Below, piece by piece: positions 1 to 11,229 of a DNA stretch of 64,000 bases. The first letter of the stretch is position 1; the number at the start of each line of letters is the position of its first letter. The stretch spans positions 549,748 to 613,747 of the forward strand of contig NW_022326531.1 of assembly GCF_002776525.5 (NCBI RefSeq), read 5' to 3'. The stretch is from Piliocolobus tephrosceles (Eukaryota > Chordata > Mammalia > Primates > Cercopithecidae). A program made the position numbers and the translations under genes. Under the pieces are notes generated by a model that saw only the letters and a program-made list of their open reading frames with translations, had not been told where the DNA came from and did no database searches.

Positions 1-107
1 TATCCTTATGTTGCCCAGGCTGGTCTCAAACTCTTGGCCTCAAGTGATCCTCCTCCCTTGGCCTCCCAAAATGTTGCTTATACAGATGGGAGCCACTGTA
101 ACAGGCC
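1..107 (-). mobile_element. Alu-type SINE, partial (cut by window edge)
   Basis: The text reads as the reverse complement of an Alu left-arm start: 'ttgcccaggctggtctcaaa', then a 'cctcccaaa' block, ending in a degraded 'gagccactgtaacaggcc'. The element therefore runs right to left with its 5' end near base 107. Several differences from young Alus and the 'ctggtctcaaactcttggcc' wording suggest an old AluJ or FLAM-like monomer. Confidence 0.8.
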
Positions 108-409
108 AACGCTAGTACTTTTAAAATGTTATTTTTACATTTATGTATTTCATTTCATACCTCTGGAATTAATGTTGGTGAATGCTGTGTCATAGGGATC
201 TAGCAATTTTCCTGATTTTTGTTGTTATTTGAAATGTCTATAACATTCACTGTTGTGCTAGGATGTGCTTCTCAGCACTATTTTTTATAATATAGTAATG
301 ATTATCACAGACTCTTGTGCCAGAATACTCAGTTTCAAAATGCAACTTCTCTACGTTTGGCTATGTGTCCTTGGTGAATATGTAATCACTTAGTGCCTTG
401 TATACTCAT
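108..409. other. Unassigned intergenic DNA
   Basis: About 300 bases of AT-rich sequence with no frame, RNA gene or repeat that I recognise. Confidence 0.5.
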
Positions 410-758
410 TTTGGCTTTGAAGATGGAGAAAGAGGACACATATCAAGGACTGTAGACAGCCTCAAGAAGCTGAGAAGGATGCCCGGCTGACAGCTAGCAA
501 GGAAATGGTGACTTCAGACTTACAACAACGAGAAAGTAAATTCAACCTACGACATGATTGAACTTGGAAGTCAGTTCTTCCCCAGAGTCTCCAGTAAGGA
601 CCATGGCCCTGGGACACCTAGATTTTAGGCAAACAACAACAACAAACACTTTTGTGGGACATATCACCTACAGAAGCTGCAAAATAATAAATTTGTTTTC
701 TTCTAAACCAATACTGTTAAGGTAGTTTGTTGGGGTAGCAATATAAAACTAAGACAAG
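410..758 (+). mobile_element. MLT1-type LTR (ERVL-MaLR), partial
   Basis: Recognisable MLT1 landmarks occur in order: 'ggctttgaagatggagaaag', 'agaagctgagaagg', 'ccccagagtctccag', 'gccctgggacacctagattt', and the 3' signature 'gcaaaataataaatttg' followed by 'gtagtttgttggggtagcaa'. The 'aataaa' at about 690 corresponds to the LTR polyadenylation signal. The 5' third of a normal LTR is missing. Divergence is high, as expected for this old family. Confidence 0.8.
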
Positions 759-1324
759 AGCATTCATTAAAGCACGGTTTTGCACATTAACCAAGTTCAT
801 TTATGTCAAACACTATGAATACTACCAAGCAGGTATTAAGGGATAAATAAACCATGTTATTATTAGGCTAATCCCTCTATTATCTCATTCACCCAAATCA
901 GAACTTATTTATTACAATTTTATTGTACATATTAATGTCTGCTATAAAAGGCACTCTCATATTCTTTTCAATGTGTTTTTGGTTATACTCAGTCATTTCT
1001 CCTTCTCAACCTGTCAAAACTGGAAATTTTATTAGAAATAACTTAAAATGTATGCATTTGATTGTCCTTTCAAATTCCATTAATGAAAAAACATAGTTCC
1101 TGTAACTAGGTTTATTATTAAATATTTCTATGTTTGCGCTCTTCCAAGAATAATTTTTGCTGTTTCTCTTACTCAATACATATTTGTAATACTATAGACT
1201 ATTTCAACTATTCCATATGCTTTGATTTTATTTTCAAGGATAAATATTATCCGAGGTTGCATCTCATTCTCTGTCCTGAATATTTGTTATATATTGTTGT
1301 CACACTCTCAATATCTCATATTTT
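759..1324. other. Unassigned AT-rich DNA
   Basis: No gene or clear repeat seen. It ends in a TTTA-rich run that merges with the tail of the next Alu. Confidence 0.5.
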
Positions 1325-1620
1325 ATTTATTTATTTATTTATTTTTAGATGGAGTACTTGCTCTGTCACCCAGACTGGAATGCAGTGGTGCGATCTTGGC
1401 TCACTGCAACCTCTGCTTCCTGGGTACAAGCGATTCTTCTGCCTCAGTCTCCCTAGTAGCTGGGATTACAGGCATGTGCCAAGCTAATTTTTCCATTTTT
1501 AGTAGAGATGGGTTTCACCATGTTGGCCAGGCTGGTCTTCAACTCCTAAGCTCCAGTGCTCTGCCTGTCTCAGCTTCCCAATGTGCCGGGATTGCAGGCA
1601 TGAGCCACCGTGCCCAGCCC
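1325..1620 (-). mobile_element. Alu element, full length, old (AluS/J-like)
   Basis: Antisense Alu: a (TTTA)n tail, 'gatggagtacttgctctgtc', 'gcagtggtgcgatcttggctc', 'tagtagagatgggtttcacc' and a terminal 'gagccaccgtgcccagcc'. The flanks share 'catattt' (from 1317 and from 1621), a likely target-site duplication. The overlapping small frames in this stretch are Alu translations. Confidence 0.92.
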
Positions 1621-2501
1621 CATATTTATTTATTATACTAATGTTATATTATTCTAATTATTTGTGTTTATTCTCTAAATTATGAGGCATTTTTACAGTT
1701 GTCATCTGTATCACTGATTCTATTTTATGTAGTTTTCATTCAAAAATACGTATAAAATCTTAGGAACTTTTAAAATTGTCGTTATAGTATTATCATATCC
1801 TGAAGAGATTTTTTTCTCTTTGACTTTGTTTTCCTCTCTCTCTTTCTCTCTGTGCTTTTCTTTTTATTATTTATCAAATACCTTTCTATTTAAATGTATT
1901 GTGTTATAATATCATTTTTCCTCTATTTTTAAGGTCAGTATTTTCTTAAATTTTTGAGAAAGCATGATTATATTTTTCTCATTTATCTTCATGGCTATTT
2001 CATTTTTATGTTGATTATTTTTGTTGATTTTTATGATAAAATTCAGTTGCTCTTTGTTTGCTAATCCTACAATGCAAAACCTAAACCAACCCAATGGTAT
2101 GGGTTGGTTTAGGTTTTGACATAAGCACTATGGGTAAGTTATTCCTGCTTTTGTAATTCTTTGAGGCAAAAATGAACCTGGATCATAAAATATATGTTCC
2201 CAGGTCTCTGTTGTTCAAGGTTCATTTATCAAACTTAATTTTACCGAAATTAAAGGACTTTCTTTTTTTTCAATATAGAAATTTATTGCTGGAATATTTG
2301 AAGCAGTTTGCAGTTCTCTCCTTTGCAGAAACACTGCATGAGCCCCTGTAACCCCTAGCATACCACTCCTCCAACTTTTTCTGTCTCTTCTTTTCCCTAT
2401 AATGAGCTTCACATCCTAATACGCAACAGGTCACTGGATGCCCACATAAGGCTTGAATCAGAAATGAGTAGGAGCTAGAGCACCAATGTTGTCACATTCC
2501 T
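1621..2501. other. Unassigned AT-rich DNA with a pyrimidine run
   Basis: No recognisable gene. It contains a short T/C-rich run near 1835-1865 and the perfect inverted repeat at 2075-2118, listed separately. Confidence 0.5.
2075..2118. repeat. Perfect 18-bp inverted repeat (hairpin)
   Basis: The left arm 'caaaacctaaaccaaccc' (2075-2092) is the exact reverse complement of the right arm (2101-2118), with an 8-base spacer 'aatggtat'. No known repeat explains it. It could form a stable stem-loop or cruciform, but nothing else marks it as a gene or terminator. Confidence 0.9.
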
Positions 2502-2688
2502 GAGAAAGAGAGAAGAAAGAAAGAAAGGAAAGAAAGAAAGAAAGAGAGAAAGAAAGAGAGAAAGAGAAAGAGAGAGAGAAAGGGAGAGAGGGAGGGAGGG
2601 AGGAAGGGCGGAAGGAAGGAAGGAAGGAGAGAGAAAGAAAGAAAGAAGCAAGAAAGAGAGAAAAAAAAAGAAAAGAAAAGAAAGAAAA
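2502..2688. repeat. Purine-rich microsatellite (GAAA/GGAA/GGGA)n
   Basis: About 187 bases of almost pure A/G on the plus strand, arranged as GAAA blocks, then GAGGGAGG and GGAA blocks, then GAAA again. The three overlapping frames read from it on the minus strand are Ser/Phe/Leu/Pro runs and are not genes. Confidence 0.95.
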
Positions 2689-4009
2689 TCGGCCCTGTAT
2701 GATGTGTGCATATATTCTTTGGGTGGAGAAAATAATAGATATTTCCATTTTCTAGTCTAAGAAGATGTGTTTTCTCTGGGAATGCATAGATATCTACCAT
2801 CATCTTGTTAACACCTTTCACTTTATGCTTTGAGGTTCTCTCTCTGCTGTGGTTGGTGACAGTTTTTCAGACTCCTCACAAATCCTTGACCAGTGTTCCC
2901 AGTTTTCTGTTGTTTTATAACCTTGTGTTGCTGTGTTTTCAGGGTTATTTCAAATGGAAGTGAGTAGTTGAAACTAGCAGTTACTGTTTCAAGTTGTAGT
3001 TAAATTTCTTTAATTTTGTTATCTAGTTCATCAAACCAATTGGTACCAAAAAATATCATCTAAGATTTTGGCAATAGATAGACGGTTGGCCGTTTGAAGC
3101 TGAAAGTTTCAGTACTGTTTGTATTTTCCACAAGTATTTGAATTATTTTGGGACAACTGGGCAATAATCTGATGACATCTTAAATTCTGATTTTCACATT
3201 TTTATTTTTTACGATCATCAGGTGTGCCAACTAATATTTCCATACATTTTAGATTACTTGGTCACAGAGAGAGGATATTTTTAAAATACTAGTATATGTA
3301 GCTATACTTTTGCCAGGAGAAGTCATTTTTAGTAATACGGTGGTAATACCACTATATCTGGACAGATCACAATGTGAATATCTACAGACTGTGTCTTTCT
3401 TTGGTAATTTTTTCCAGTGCAATGCAAACACACCAGTAGAATTCTGTACATATGCAGACTAGAAATCTACATGTTATTAAACCCATTTTGAACAACTGGC
3501 ATCAAGAAGTCTCAAATGTTTTGACCTATTTTAAGCAATTCACAAAGATACCAGCCACTCAACTTCTCAGTGCTTATTGTTGTTTTTCTCTTATTCTTCT
3601 GAAAATAATTGACTTTCATGCGTCCTTTCATCTTTTTAAAACCTCAAAGAGAGCCTTTAAAAGAAGCAGACTGGTGGAAAAAAGCCTCAAAGGGAAATTG
3701 AAGCACAATTTCAAACTCTTTTGCAGAGCTGGAAGCTGCTGAAAAATAGAACGTGTGCTAGGACTTCTAGATAACAACATGGAATGGAGCATGGCTTCTC
3801 CAGGGACTGCCTTAGGGAGTTGTAAGCAGCAGTGCATTCATTCACTAATCACAGGTTCCATCCCAGATTAAAAAAAGTGTCTCTTGTTTAGTACAGAGCT
3901 GAAGGTATTTGGCGTCAATTTGGTTAGCCTTTGACCCCCTTCTTTAAGACCTTCTTTTTATATAGTTGCACTCTTGTCTTAGCATTCTTCCTTCTCTGAA
4001 ATCAAAAAC
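2689..4009. other. Unassigned DNA
   Basis: About 1.3 kb without an identifiable gene or confident repeat. The longest frame (96 codons, from 3452) shows no recognisable domain. Confidence 0.45.
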
Positions 4010-4020
4010 AAAAGAGGAGA

Positions 4021-4324
4021 GGCAGGGCGCGGTGGCTCACACCTGTAATCCCAGCACTTTGGGTGGTCGAAGTGGGTGGATCATGAGGTCAGGAGTTCAA
4101 GACCAGCCTGTCCAACATGGTGAAACCCGGTCTCTACTAAAAAATACAAAAATTAGCTGGGTGTGGTGGTGCACGCCTTTAGTCCCAGCTACTTGGGAGG
4201 CTGAGGAGGGAAAAGTGCTTGAACCCAGGAGGTGGAGGTTGCAGTGAGCCGAGACCATGCCATTGCACTCCAGCTGGGGCAACAGAGTGAACCCCCAACC
4301 AAAAAAAAAAAAAAAAAAAAAAAA
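4021..4324 (+). mobile_element. Alu element, full length (AluS-like)
   Basis: It starts 'ggcagggcgcggtggctcac', has the middle A-rich linker at about 4140 and ends in a run of about 23 A. A 9-bp target-site duplication, 'aaaagagga', flanks it (4010-4018 and 4321-4329). Confidence 0.95.
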
Positions 4325-4655
4325 GAGGAAAAACAGAGAGTATATCAGAGGTTTTGGTGATAGAAACTATTCAGTACTATCCATTTCTCTTACCCCAGCT
4401 CATAGACAGTTAAAGCTAATACCACAGTTGAAATTTTATATATAAATATGAAAATTTTATTAATAATATGGAACATGTGCATTATAGAAATAATTAGAAG
4501 ATGAAGTATATTTTCTCATGCCCATAGCATGATTTTTTTTTAATCTATCGATAAGCAACAAAATACTGAGTACCTAGTGTTGTGCCCTGAGTTCTGAGAC
4601 CCCCCTCAAAGACTACCACCAGAAACCAAAGTCAAAGCCAAGTGGCCGGGATCAC

Positions 4656-4661
4656 TTTATT
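4656..4661 (-). terminator. LTR A polyadenylation signal
   Basis: AATAAA on the minus strand, directly downstream of the 10-bp palindrome 'ggttcgaacc' (4665-4674). The same order is seen in the LTR at 26891-27384. Confidence 0.65.
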
Positions 4662-4741
4662 GCAGGTTCGAACCCGGACCTCTCTCCATACAGGCGCAGT
4701 CAGGAGGGCAAGAGAGAGGTCTTGAGCACAGCTCAAGTCTA

Positions 4742-4751
4742 CTTTTTATAG
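4742..4751 (-). promoter_or_regulatory. TATA-like box of LTR A
   Basis: 'ctataaaaag' on the minus strand, about 85 bases upstream of the LTR polyadenylation signal and downstream of two CCAAT boxes, a normal U3 promoter layout. Confidence 0.55.
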
Positions 4752-5153
4752 TAAGGCACAAACAGGTTACAGAAGATTAGGGCATTTTTGCAGTTACAAG
4801 ATTGGGATTGGCTGACATTTTGAAGTTTGAACATTCGGCAGTTTCTGATTGGCTCCCGCCCTTTTTTAAACCACAAACGTCTAGGGGTTTTTGTTTTTTA
4901 GACAAACTGCTTGCTTAACCATGGGTGGGACGGGGCTGGTTTCGATTGAGCAAGCAGTGGGTACGTGACTGGGGGCTGCAAGCACCGGTAAACAGAACAG
5001 GACAGGGACTTTCACAACGCTTGTCCATACAACTTCTGGAATCTATAGATAACATAACTGGTTAGGTCAGGGGTCGATCTTTAACCAGGCTCCGGGCGCC
5101 GCCCGGGCTGTCTGCCTGTGGATTTCATGTCTGCCTTTTAGTCTTTTCACTAG

Positions 5154-7309
5154 AGCATTACACAACATCCATTTTAATATGTCTCATTGTTTTATAAATT
5201 ATACATTTGGGCAGGACTCTATTGGGTGATTCTTCTATTTCATGCACCATCAATTCTCCAGCAGTAGTATTTAGGTGTCCAGTGGACTTGTCTGGATGGT
5301 CCAAAATGGCTTTGCTCGTTATGTCTGGCACCTTAGGTGGTAAAGACTAAAGGTTGAACTCAACTGTAGCACTCTAGTTTCAGGGCCTGTCCAAATGTTC
5401 TTTCTGACAGTGTAGTTGGATAACTTACATGGCAACTGAAGGTTTCAAGAGGCTAAGATAGAAGTTGCTAGATTTCTTAGAGTTTAAGCAGAGTGTTGTT
5501 TTTATTGACTGAAGCAGTCTTGAGCCAGCCTACATTCTGGGGGAATATGAATATACTCAAACTCACAATAAAAGAATATATTTTCAGTGCTTAATAACAA
5601 TTTGTGGACTACCTAATGTTCCTCAGTTTAGTTTCTGTTTGTGCATTCACCTCAATAGTACTTACTGCAATGCCATACGTGGCAGGGAATCATTCACACT
5701 TTAACATAGTCACCATTTATTTCCTATTTTTGCAAGTATCTATCTTTATTTATCTACCAATCATTTATAATTGATCTTTATATCATATCATATCATGTAT
5801 GTTAAATAATGTATTTGAGGCAGCTAACCTGAGCTCCCAAAGTATGTTAAAGTGGTATATGGCAAGAGTTGAAGACAAACATGAGTTGAAGAAAATAACT
5901 TTTCTCTAATAAATAATAAAGCATAAGCACCCATATATTCATCAGTGAGTTAATCAAGTGTTACTTTAGACCTGTAAGTGAGAAACATAATTGGCACAAT
6001 GAATGAAAAACTGAGAACTAACCCAAAACCTAATTTATCCTCAGCAGAGGATAAATTCAAGGGGAAAGAAGGCAAACCAAAACATAGTGAATTTGAAAGG
6101 GTCAGGTCATGATGAGGGAAGAAAAATAGTATGGTATTCTTCTTTGTTTATACTTCACTGTAATAACATAAAATTACACAAAAGAAGCAGGGAGGGTGGA
6201 AGGCAGGCAGGAAAAAAGGCCAAAGAAGAAAGAAGAAATAAAAGAGAAAGGAAAAAAGCAAAGAAAATGAGAAACAAAGAAGAGGTGGAGGAGAGAAACT
6301 TCTGTTAAGAAAAAGGCTGTCATTAACTACTAAAAAGAAAGTATGTTAGGGTGGGGTGGTTTTTTTTAATGGCTTTTTAGTACTTAACTCAATGCTGGGA
6401 ACTGTGCACTTATTAAACTGAGATTAAGTGAATGAAAATATAATCCAATCTAAGTATTTGACCAGGTTGGAATACAATGAATTGATCACACATATGGACT
6501 TTACTGTTACACGAACAGTTTTAAGTCACCTTTGTAGATATCATCTAAGTAAACATATGAATATTGAAATAATTAGATATTTGGGAAAGGCATATAGGTC
6601 CTTTCAACTATCTTGAGAAGTAATTGCAAACTTTGTTGAGGATATATCTTAAGGCAGGAAGGTAAGTATTAATATAGACCCAATGGTTATCACATATATT
6701 TAGAATTAGTCATTTTGCCACAGTGTACAGCTTTTCATATACATCACTATGTGTATAAAACAAACCACACACCATTGTCCTTCAGCGTGACACTACTCAT
6801 TTGTGTAGCATCAATTGTGATGTACTTTCACACCTATATTTTAGGAATCTAGAGTGAGAATGCCATCATTGAAAAGGCTATTTTCACCATCTCAAGTCCT
6901 TAAAAACAAATCTGCATATGCCAAAAGTATCCTCAATTGCACACTATGAAGAAAACCTAAGTGTGAGTGTAAATTAAAAAGTAACAAATTTTTTAAATTA
7001 TATACTATTTCTCTTTTAAAATATATTGTATAATGTAGATATGTGTAGAAAAATTTTAAGAACATGTACATCAAAATTTCATGAATCCACAAATGCAGCT
7101 TAATCAAGATTATTTTTTTAAAAAAATGACTAATATAAATTATTCCTAGAAAGTAGTGATCAAGTTCTCATGAACCGGATTTTGTGCCTGTTTTAAGTCA
7201 GTTTCTGGAATCAATTATAATTTTAAAATAAACATTTTAAATCTTATTTGAAAGTGTCAAGTTATATTCACTTATACAAAGTTTATTAATTACTGTAGAA
7301 TTTAATTAG
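5154..7309. other. Unassigned AT-rich DNA with a purine-rich patch
   Basis: About 2.1 kb with no recognised gene. A purine-rich patch lies at about 6181-6297. The 73-codon frame across it is a Lys/Arg/Glu artefact. Minor TATCA-type short repeats occur near 5780. Confidence 0.45.
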
Positions 7310-7785
7310 AACCTCTATATGTATATGTATATATGATAGTTTATAAATAATATAAATATAAAATATCTCATATATGAGATTATATACTATGTATTGATTA
7401 TATATTATATGAGATAATATGATATATAAATATATTATACTATATATGTTATATGTTATGTATACATAATATATTACTTCATATAATGTGAGATAATTAT
7501 GATCATATGTATTATAAAATGCTATTAAATAATATAATCTCATATATGAGATTCATAATTATGAGATAATATAATCTCATATTATATGAGAATACTCATA
7601 CATATCATATATTCCCATATATTATTATTATATTATTCTCATATGAGAATATATACCATGAGATAATGTAGTTTTATGTTATATATTCTCATATAATATT
7701 ACATATGAGATTGCATGACACAATATAATTTCATTATATATTATATTATCTCAAATAATATATATGTATGTATATATACACACAC
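7310..7785. repeat. AT-rich tract dense in ATCTCATATATGAGAT palindromes
   Basis: About 475 bases of A/T punctuated by 'ctcatat' and 'atatgag' blocks in both orientations. Perfect palindromes include the 16-mer at 7365-7380 and the 18-mer 'aatctcatatatgagatt' at 7536-7553, plus 'ctcatattatatgag' at about 7576-7590. It ends in a TA/CA microsatellite at about 7755-7788. Confidence 0.85.
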
Positions 7786-8052
7786 ACAATTCACAGTTGA
7801 ACAACACAGGCTTGATGTACATGGGCCCAGTTATATGGCTATTTTTTCAATAAATACAGTCAACTCTCTGTATGTGTAGGGTACATATCTAGAATCCAAG
7901 GCTGATAGAAAATACACTATTGGCAGGATGTGAAACCTGCTTATATGGAAGTCTGACTTTTCATATATGTTGGTTCTGCAGGGCCCACTGTGGGACTTGA
8001 GCATGCATAGATTTTGGTATAGGTGGGAGGTGTCCTGGAATCAATTTCCTGT
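7786..8052. mobile_element. Tigger-like DNA transposon fragment (Tc1/mariner, pogo group)
   Basis: Contains wording typical of Tigger-derived elements: 'ttgaacaacacaggcttga', 'ttttttcaataaatacagtc', 'gggacttgagcatgcataga', 'ttttggtataggtgggaggt' and 'tcctggaatcaatttcc'. The order suggests a small internally deleted copy. The exact family (Tigger2-, Tigger7- or MER44-like) is not certain. Confidence 0.55.
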
Positions 8053-8092
8053 GTGTGAGTGTGTGTGTGTGTGTATGTGTGTGTGTGTGTGT
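8053..8092. repeat. (TG)n microsatellite
   Basis: About 40 bases of TG with few interruptions, abutting the Tigger-like fragment. Confidence 0.95.
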
Positions 8093-8754
8093 ACCCATAT
8101 ATATTTACATGTGTGGTAATTTTCAAAATTTCTGTGGGGTGGCTACAGCTTTATTAGTACCATCTCATTACATGCTATCAGTCATTCAAAATATTATCTA
8201 AAGCAATATGCATCATATATTGCAAAGAAGAAGAAACAAGCCAAGAGAGACTGTATTTACATAACACTTTGGTTCTATAAAAGAATTATTCACATTCTTG
8301 GAAGGCAATCTTCTACTTCACTATTTGTTTAGTAGCTTCTGACTTTTAAATGTTTTTTCTAGTTCAAAGAAAAATAATCAAAAGAAGAAAGCAACTTTTT
8401 AAACATTGCACATACATCTTCCCATAAATTACCTGGTATTAGTATACAATAAATAAATTTCATATATTTAGAAACCATATATTTTGGGCATACTTACCAC
8501 TACCAACCACTAATTACCAAAGAGATTGAATATCACTGTATTAAAAGCTTCACTGAAACAGACTTGAACACAAAGTTAATGCATAAGAGTCCAATTATTA
8601 ATTCAAGAGGCAGTCCATTTCACTTCTTACAGGTATCTATAAGAACTGACTTATCATGAACCAAAACCTGCTGCTTGTCACTCTTCAGTGCTTGGGATGG
8701 GGGTGGTAGGATGTAGATAATTGTATTATCTGTATTATTTACATAATTCTTTGA
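8093..8754. other. Unassigned DNA
   Basis: AT-rich, with no gene or clear repeat seen. Confidence 0.45.
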
Positions 8755-8890
8755 TTTGTTTTAATCTCTGTCCCACTGGACTAAAATTTCCACAAGAGTG
8801 AAAATTTTGGTGACAGCTATTTTCAAAGCATTTAGAACTTATCTTTCCTAATAAAAAGTGCTTCAGAAATATGGGGTGACTGAATGAACA
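8755..8890 (+). mobile_element. LINE L2 3' end fragment
   Basis: Degenerate L2 tail: 'ctctgtcccactggactaaa', a 'gcatttagaactta' block equivalent to the 'agcacctagaaca' segment, then a tail ending 'gactgaatgaa'. Divergence is high, and recognition rests on the order of short matches. Confidence 0.55.
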
Positions 8891-9036
8891 ATTAAAATAT
8901 AATAGATATATAATAGAGTGTGTCGGATGCTATTGATGAACCAGAACATTTGCTTGGGCCACCTGAGTTTATGGGTACCAACAAACAGTTTCCAACATTC
9001 TTTCCTCAAAGGTCTGCATCTGTCTCCCTTTTCTGC

Positions 9037-9222
9037 CTAAGATATATATGTTATATATATTATTTCTGCCTTATATATAACATATATTACATATATAACA
9101 TATATAATATACATTACATATAATATATATGTTACATGTATTATATATTATATATTAGATGTATTATATATTCTATATATTTTATAAATATAAATATATA
9201 TATAAATATATATATATATATA
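9037..9222. repeat. TA-rich microsatellite
   Basis: About 185 bases of imperfect TATA/TATG repeats immediately before the T-rich end of an antisense Alu. It probably grew from the Alu tail and neighbouring AT sequence. Confidence 0.9.
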
Positions 9223-9530
9223 TGAGACAGAGGCTCTCTTTATCACCCAGGCTGGAGTGCAATGGCGTGATCTCGGCTCACTGCAACCTCCACCTCCTGG
9301 GTTCAAGCGATTCTCCTGCCTCAGCCTCCAGAGTAGCTGGGATTACAGGTGCCTGCCACCACATACGGTTAATTTCTTTTTCTTTCTTTCTTTTTTTTTT
9401 TTGTATTTTTAGCAGACATGGGGTTTTACCATGTTGGACAGGGTGGTCTCGAACTACTGACCTCTAGTAATCTGCCTGCCTCAGCCTCCCAAAGTGCTGG
9501 GATTACAGGCATAAGCCACTGCGCCCGGTC
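9223..9530 (-). mobile_element. Alu element, full length (AluS-like)
   Basis: Antisense Alu: 'gagacagaggctctctttat', 'ggctggagtgcaatggcgtg', 'gattacaggtgcctgccacc', ending 'agccactgcgcccggtcc'. An internal T-rich run lies near 9375-9402. The 102-codon frame crossing it is an Alu translation. Confidence 0.95.
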
Positions 9531-10787
9531 CCTTTTCTGCATGAGATGTTTGCCCATTGCCAAGTGAGCTTACTCCCTATTGCCAGATGCAATGGCTGTA
9601 GTGTCATGGCGTTGCCAACCACTGGGAGTGACCCTCAACAATGCACTAAGAGAGTTAGTAGAAAAACCTGCCCTCTGATAAAACTATCTTGGGGTCTGTT
9701 CCATGATATTTCCAGAGGTCACCAAGATCCCAGCAGGATTTAGCTTCAGTTGACTTCAGGAGCAACCAGTTCATTCATACATTATTTATCAGCTTTTCTT
9801 TGTCCCACTTTTCCCACTTCCTTATTTGTGCTTCTCAGTACAACACTTGGGGGAAGCCAAACTATGGACACATAACTCATCAGTGATGATAGTTCCTCTG
9901 GGGAATGCTTACTATTACATCAAGTTGAAGTTAATGAGCATTTGATTAAGAATTAACTTTGCTTTTATATTGTTATATGCCTGAATGAGAAAACAAAAAT
10001 TGGAGTCAGCAAAATTATACACTAAAATGACTTTATTTGATCTATATTTAAATGAAAGTGAAAATAAATTTCAAATTCATTTTGTACAGAAATATGTATT
10101 TATTCTTATGATTTTATGTAAATATCTATGACTCTGCTACTCATATTTGTCCTTCAGGACTTAAATTGGAAAATAGAATTCACTATATGTATAATATATT
10201 ACATAGATTATTTTGTATTTACTAATGGTCTTCTCTGTAGCCTAAATAGTCACTATAGTTTTGAAAAATGATACAGTATCTTATTACATCTCAAGATAAA
10301 CATTTCAGATATAGAAAAGTGAAATCTTTAATCTTTTATAATTTCTAGCAAAATGAATTTTCAAGCTTTGTGTATAAAACTCTCAAATATGTTAAATATC
10401 ATTTGTTTTCCAGTATGTTTTCAACTACATTTTATTTTTGAAGAATCTCCTCATAAAAAGATAAAGTAAAAATGAAGATGAAGATTGGAATAATGCATTT
10501 TATGTTTAAATGAAGTATTTCAAAACTGACTTATGTTTTCACATATGCATAGCTTAGCAGTGGTCTTTTTCATGTTGGTAGCTGGGGTGAGGGAAGGGAG
10601 GCATGAGTTGTGCAAAATAATGTAAGATGAGATCTATCCTTCCCATGATCAACAAGGTATTACTGACTAACCCATGTGATGAAAAAGCAAATAAAGAGAG
10701 ATTCCACATTGGACGACAGGATTCTGTTCTAATCTCTATGCATGTGCTGTTTAGGAATGTAATATAAAAATTACTATACCTTGGCTT
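9531..10787. other. Unassigned DNA
   Basis: About 1.25 kb with no recognised gene. 9540-9750 is less AT-rich and might be an old LTR, but I cannot support a family. Confidence 0.4.
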
Positions 10788-11229
10788 TGTGAAAGAAAAA
10801 TAAATCTTGCAACCCCAAAATCACTAAGCTAAAAGGCAAAGTCAAGTTTGCAACTGCTTAGGGCAAATCTGCCTCCCATTTTATTCAAAGTCATCCCTCT
10901 GCTCACTGAGATAAATGCATATCTAATTGCCTCCTTTGGAAAGGCTAATCAGAAACTGAAAAGAATGCAAACTTGTCTCTCACCTACCTGTGACCTGGAA
11001 GCCCCCTCCCTGCTTTGAGTTGTCCTGCCTTTCCCAATGTAACCAATGCACGTCTTACATATGTTGATTGATGTCTCCCTAAAATGTGTAAAACTAAGGT
11101 GTGCCTTGATCACCTTGGGTACATGTGGTCAGAACCTCCTAAGGCTGTGTCACAGGCACCTGTCCTCAGCCTTGGCAAAACAAACTTTCTAAATTAACTG
11201 AGACCTGTCTCAGATATTCAAGGTTCACA
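10788..11229 (+). mobile_element. ERV1-like LTR
   Basis: Begins TGTGAAAG and ends TTCACA, so it has short complementary TG..CA termini. The interior matches a primate ERV1 LTR I recognise but cannot name safely: 'gcaaccccaaaatcactaag', 'cctgtgacctggaagcccc', 'ttgattgatgtctccctaaa', 'gacctgtctcagatattc'. The segment 'cttggcaaaacaaactttct' (about 11174) sits where a polyadenylation signal would be, and it has lost the AATAAA. No clear target duplication is seen at the 3' edge, which fits internal sequence following. Confidence 0.75.

Larger units (their letters stand above)
4574..5153 (-). mobile_element. Solo ERV1-like LTR ('LTR A') with 4-bp target duplication
   Basis: Read on the minus strand, the element (4578-5149, 572 bp) begins TG and ends CA, and is flanked by an exact 4-bp duplication 'ctag' (4574-4577, 5150-5153), the size usual for gammaretrovirus-like integration. 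It carries CCAAT boxes (minus strand, near 4808 and 4850), a TATA-like 'ctataaaaag' (4742-4751) and an AATAAA signal (4656-4661). Its upstream half resembles the LTR at 30096-30557, and its promoter-to-end half resembles the LTR at 26891-27384. No internal genes remain, so it is a solo LTR formed by LTR-LTR recombination. I cannot name the subfamily. Confidence 0.85.

Noticed and set aside
1134..1641. 117- and 139-codon frames
   Set aside because: They are translations of an antisense Alu and its AT-rich flank.
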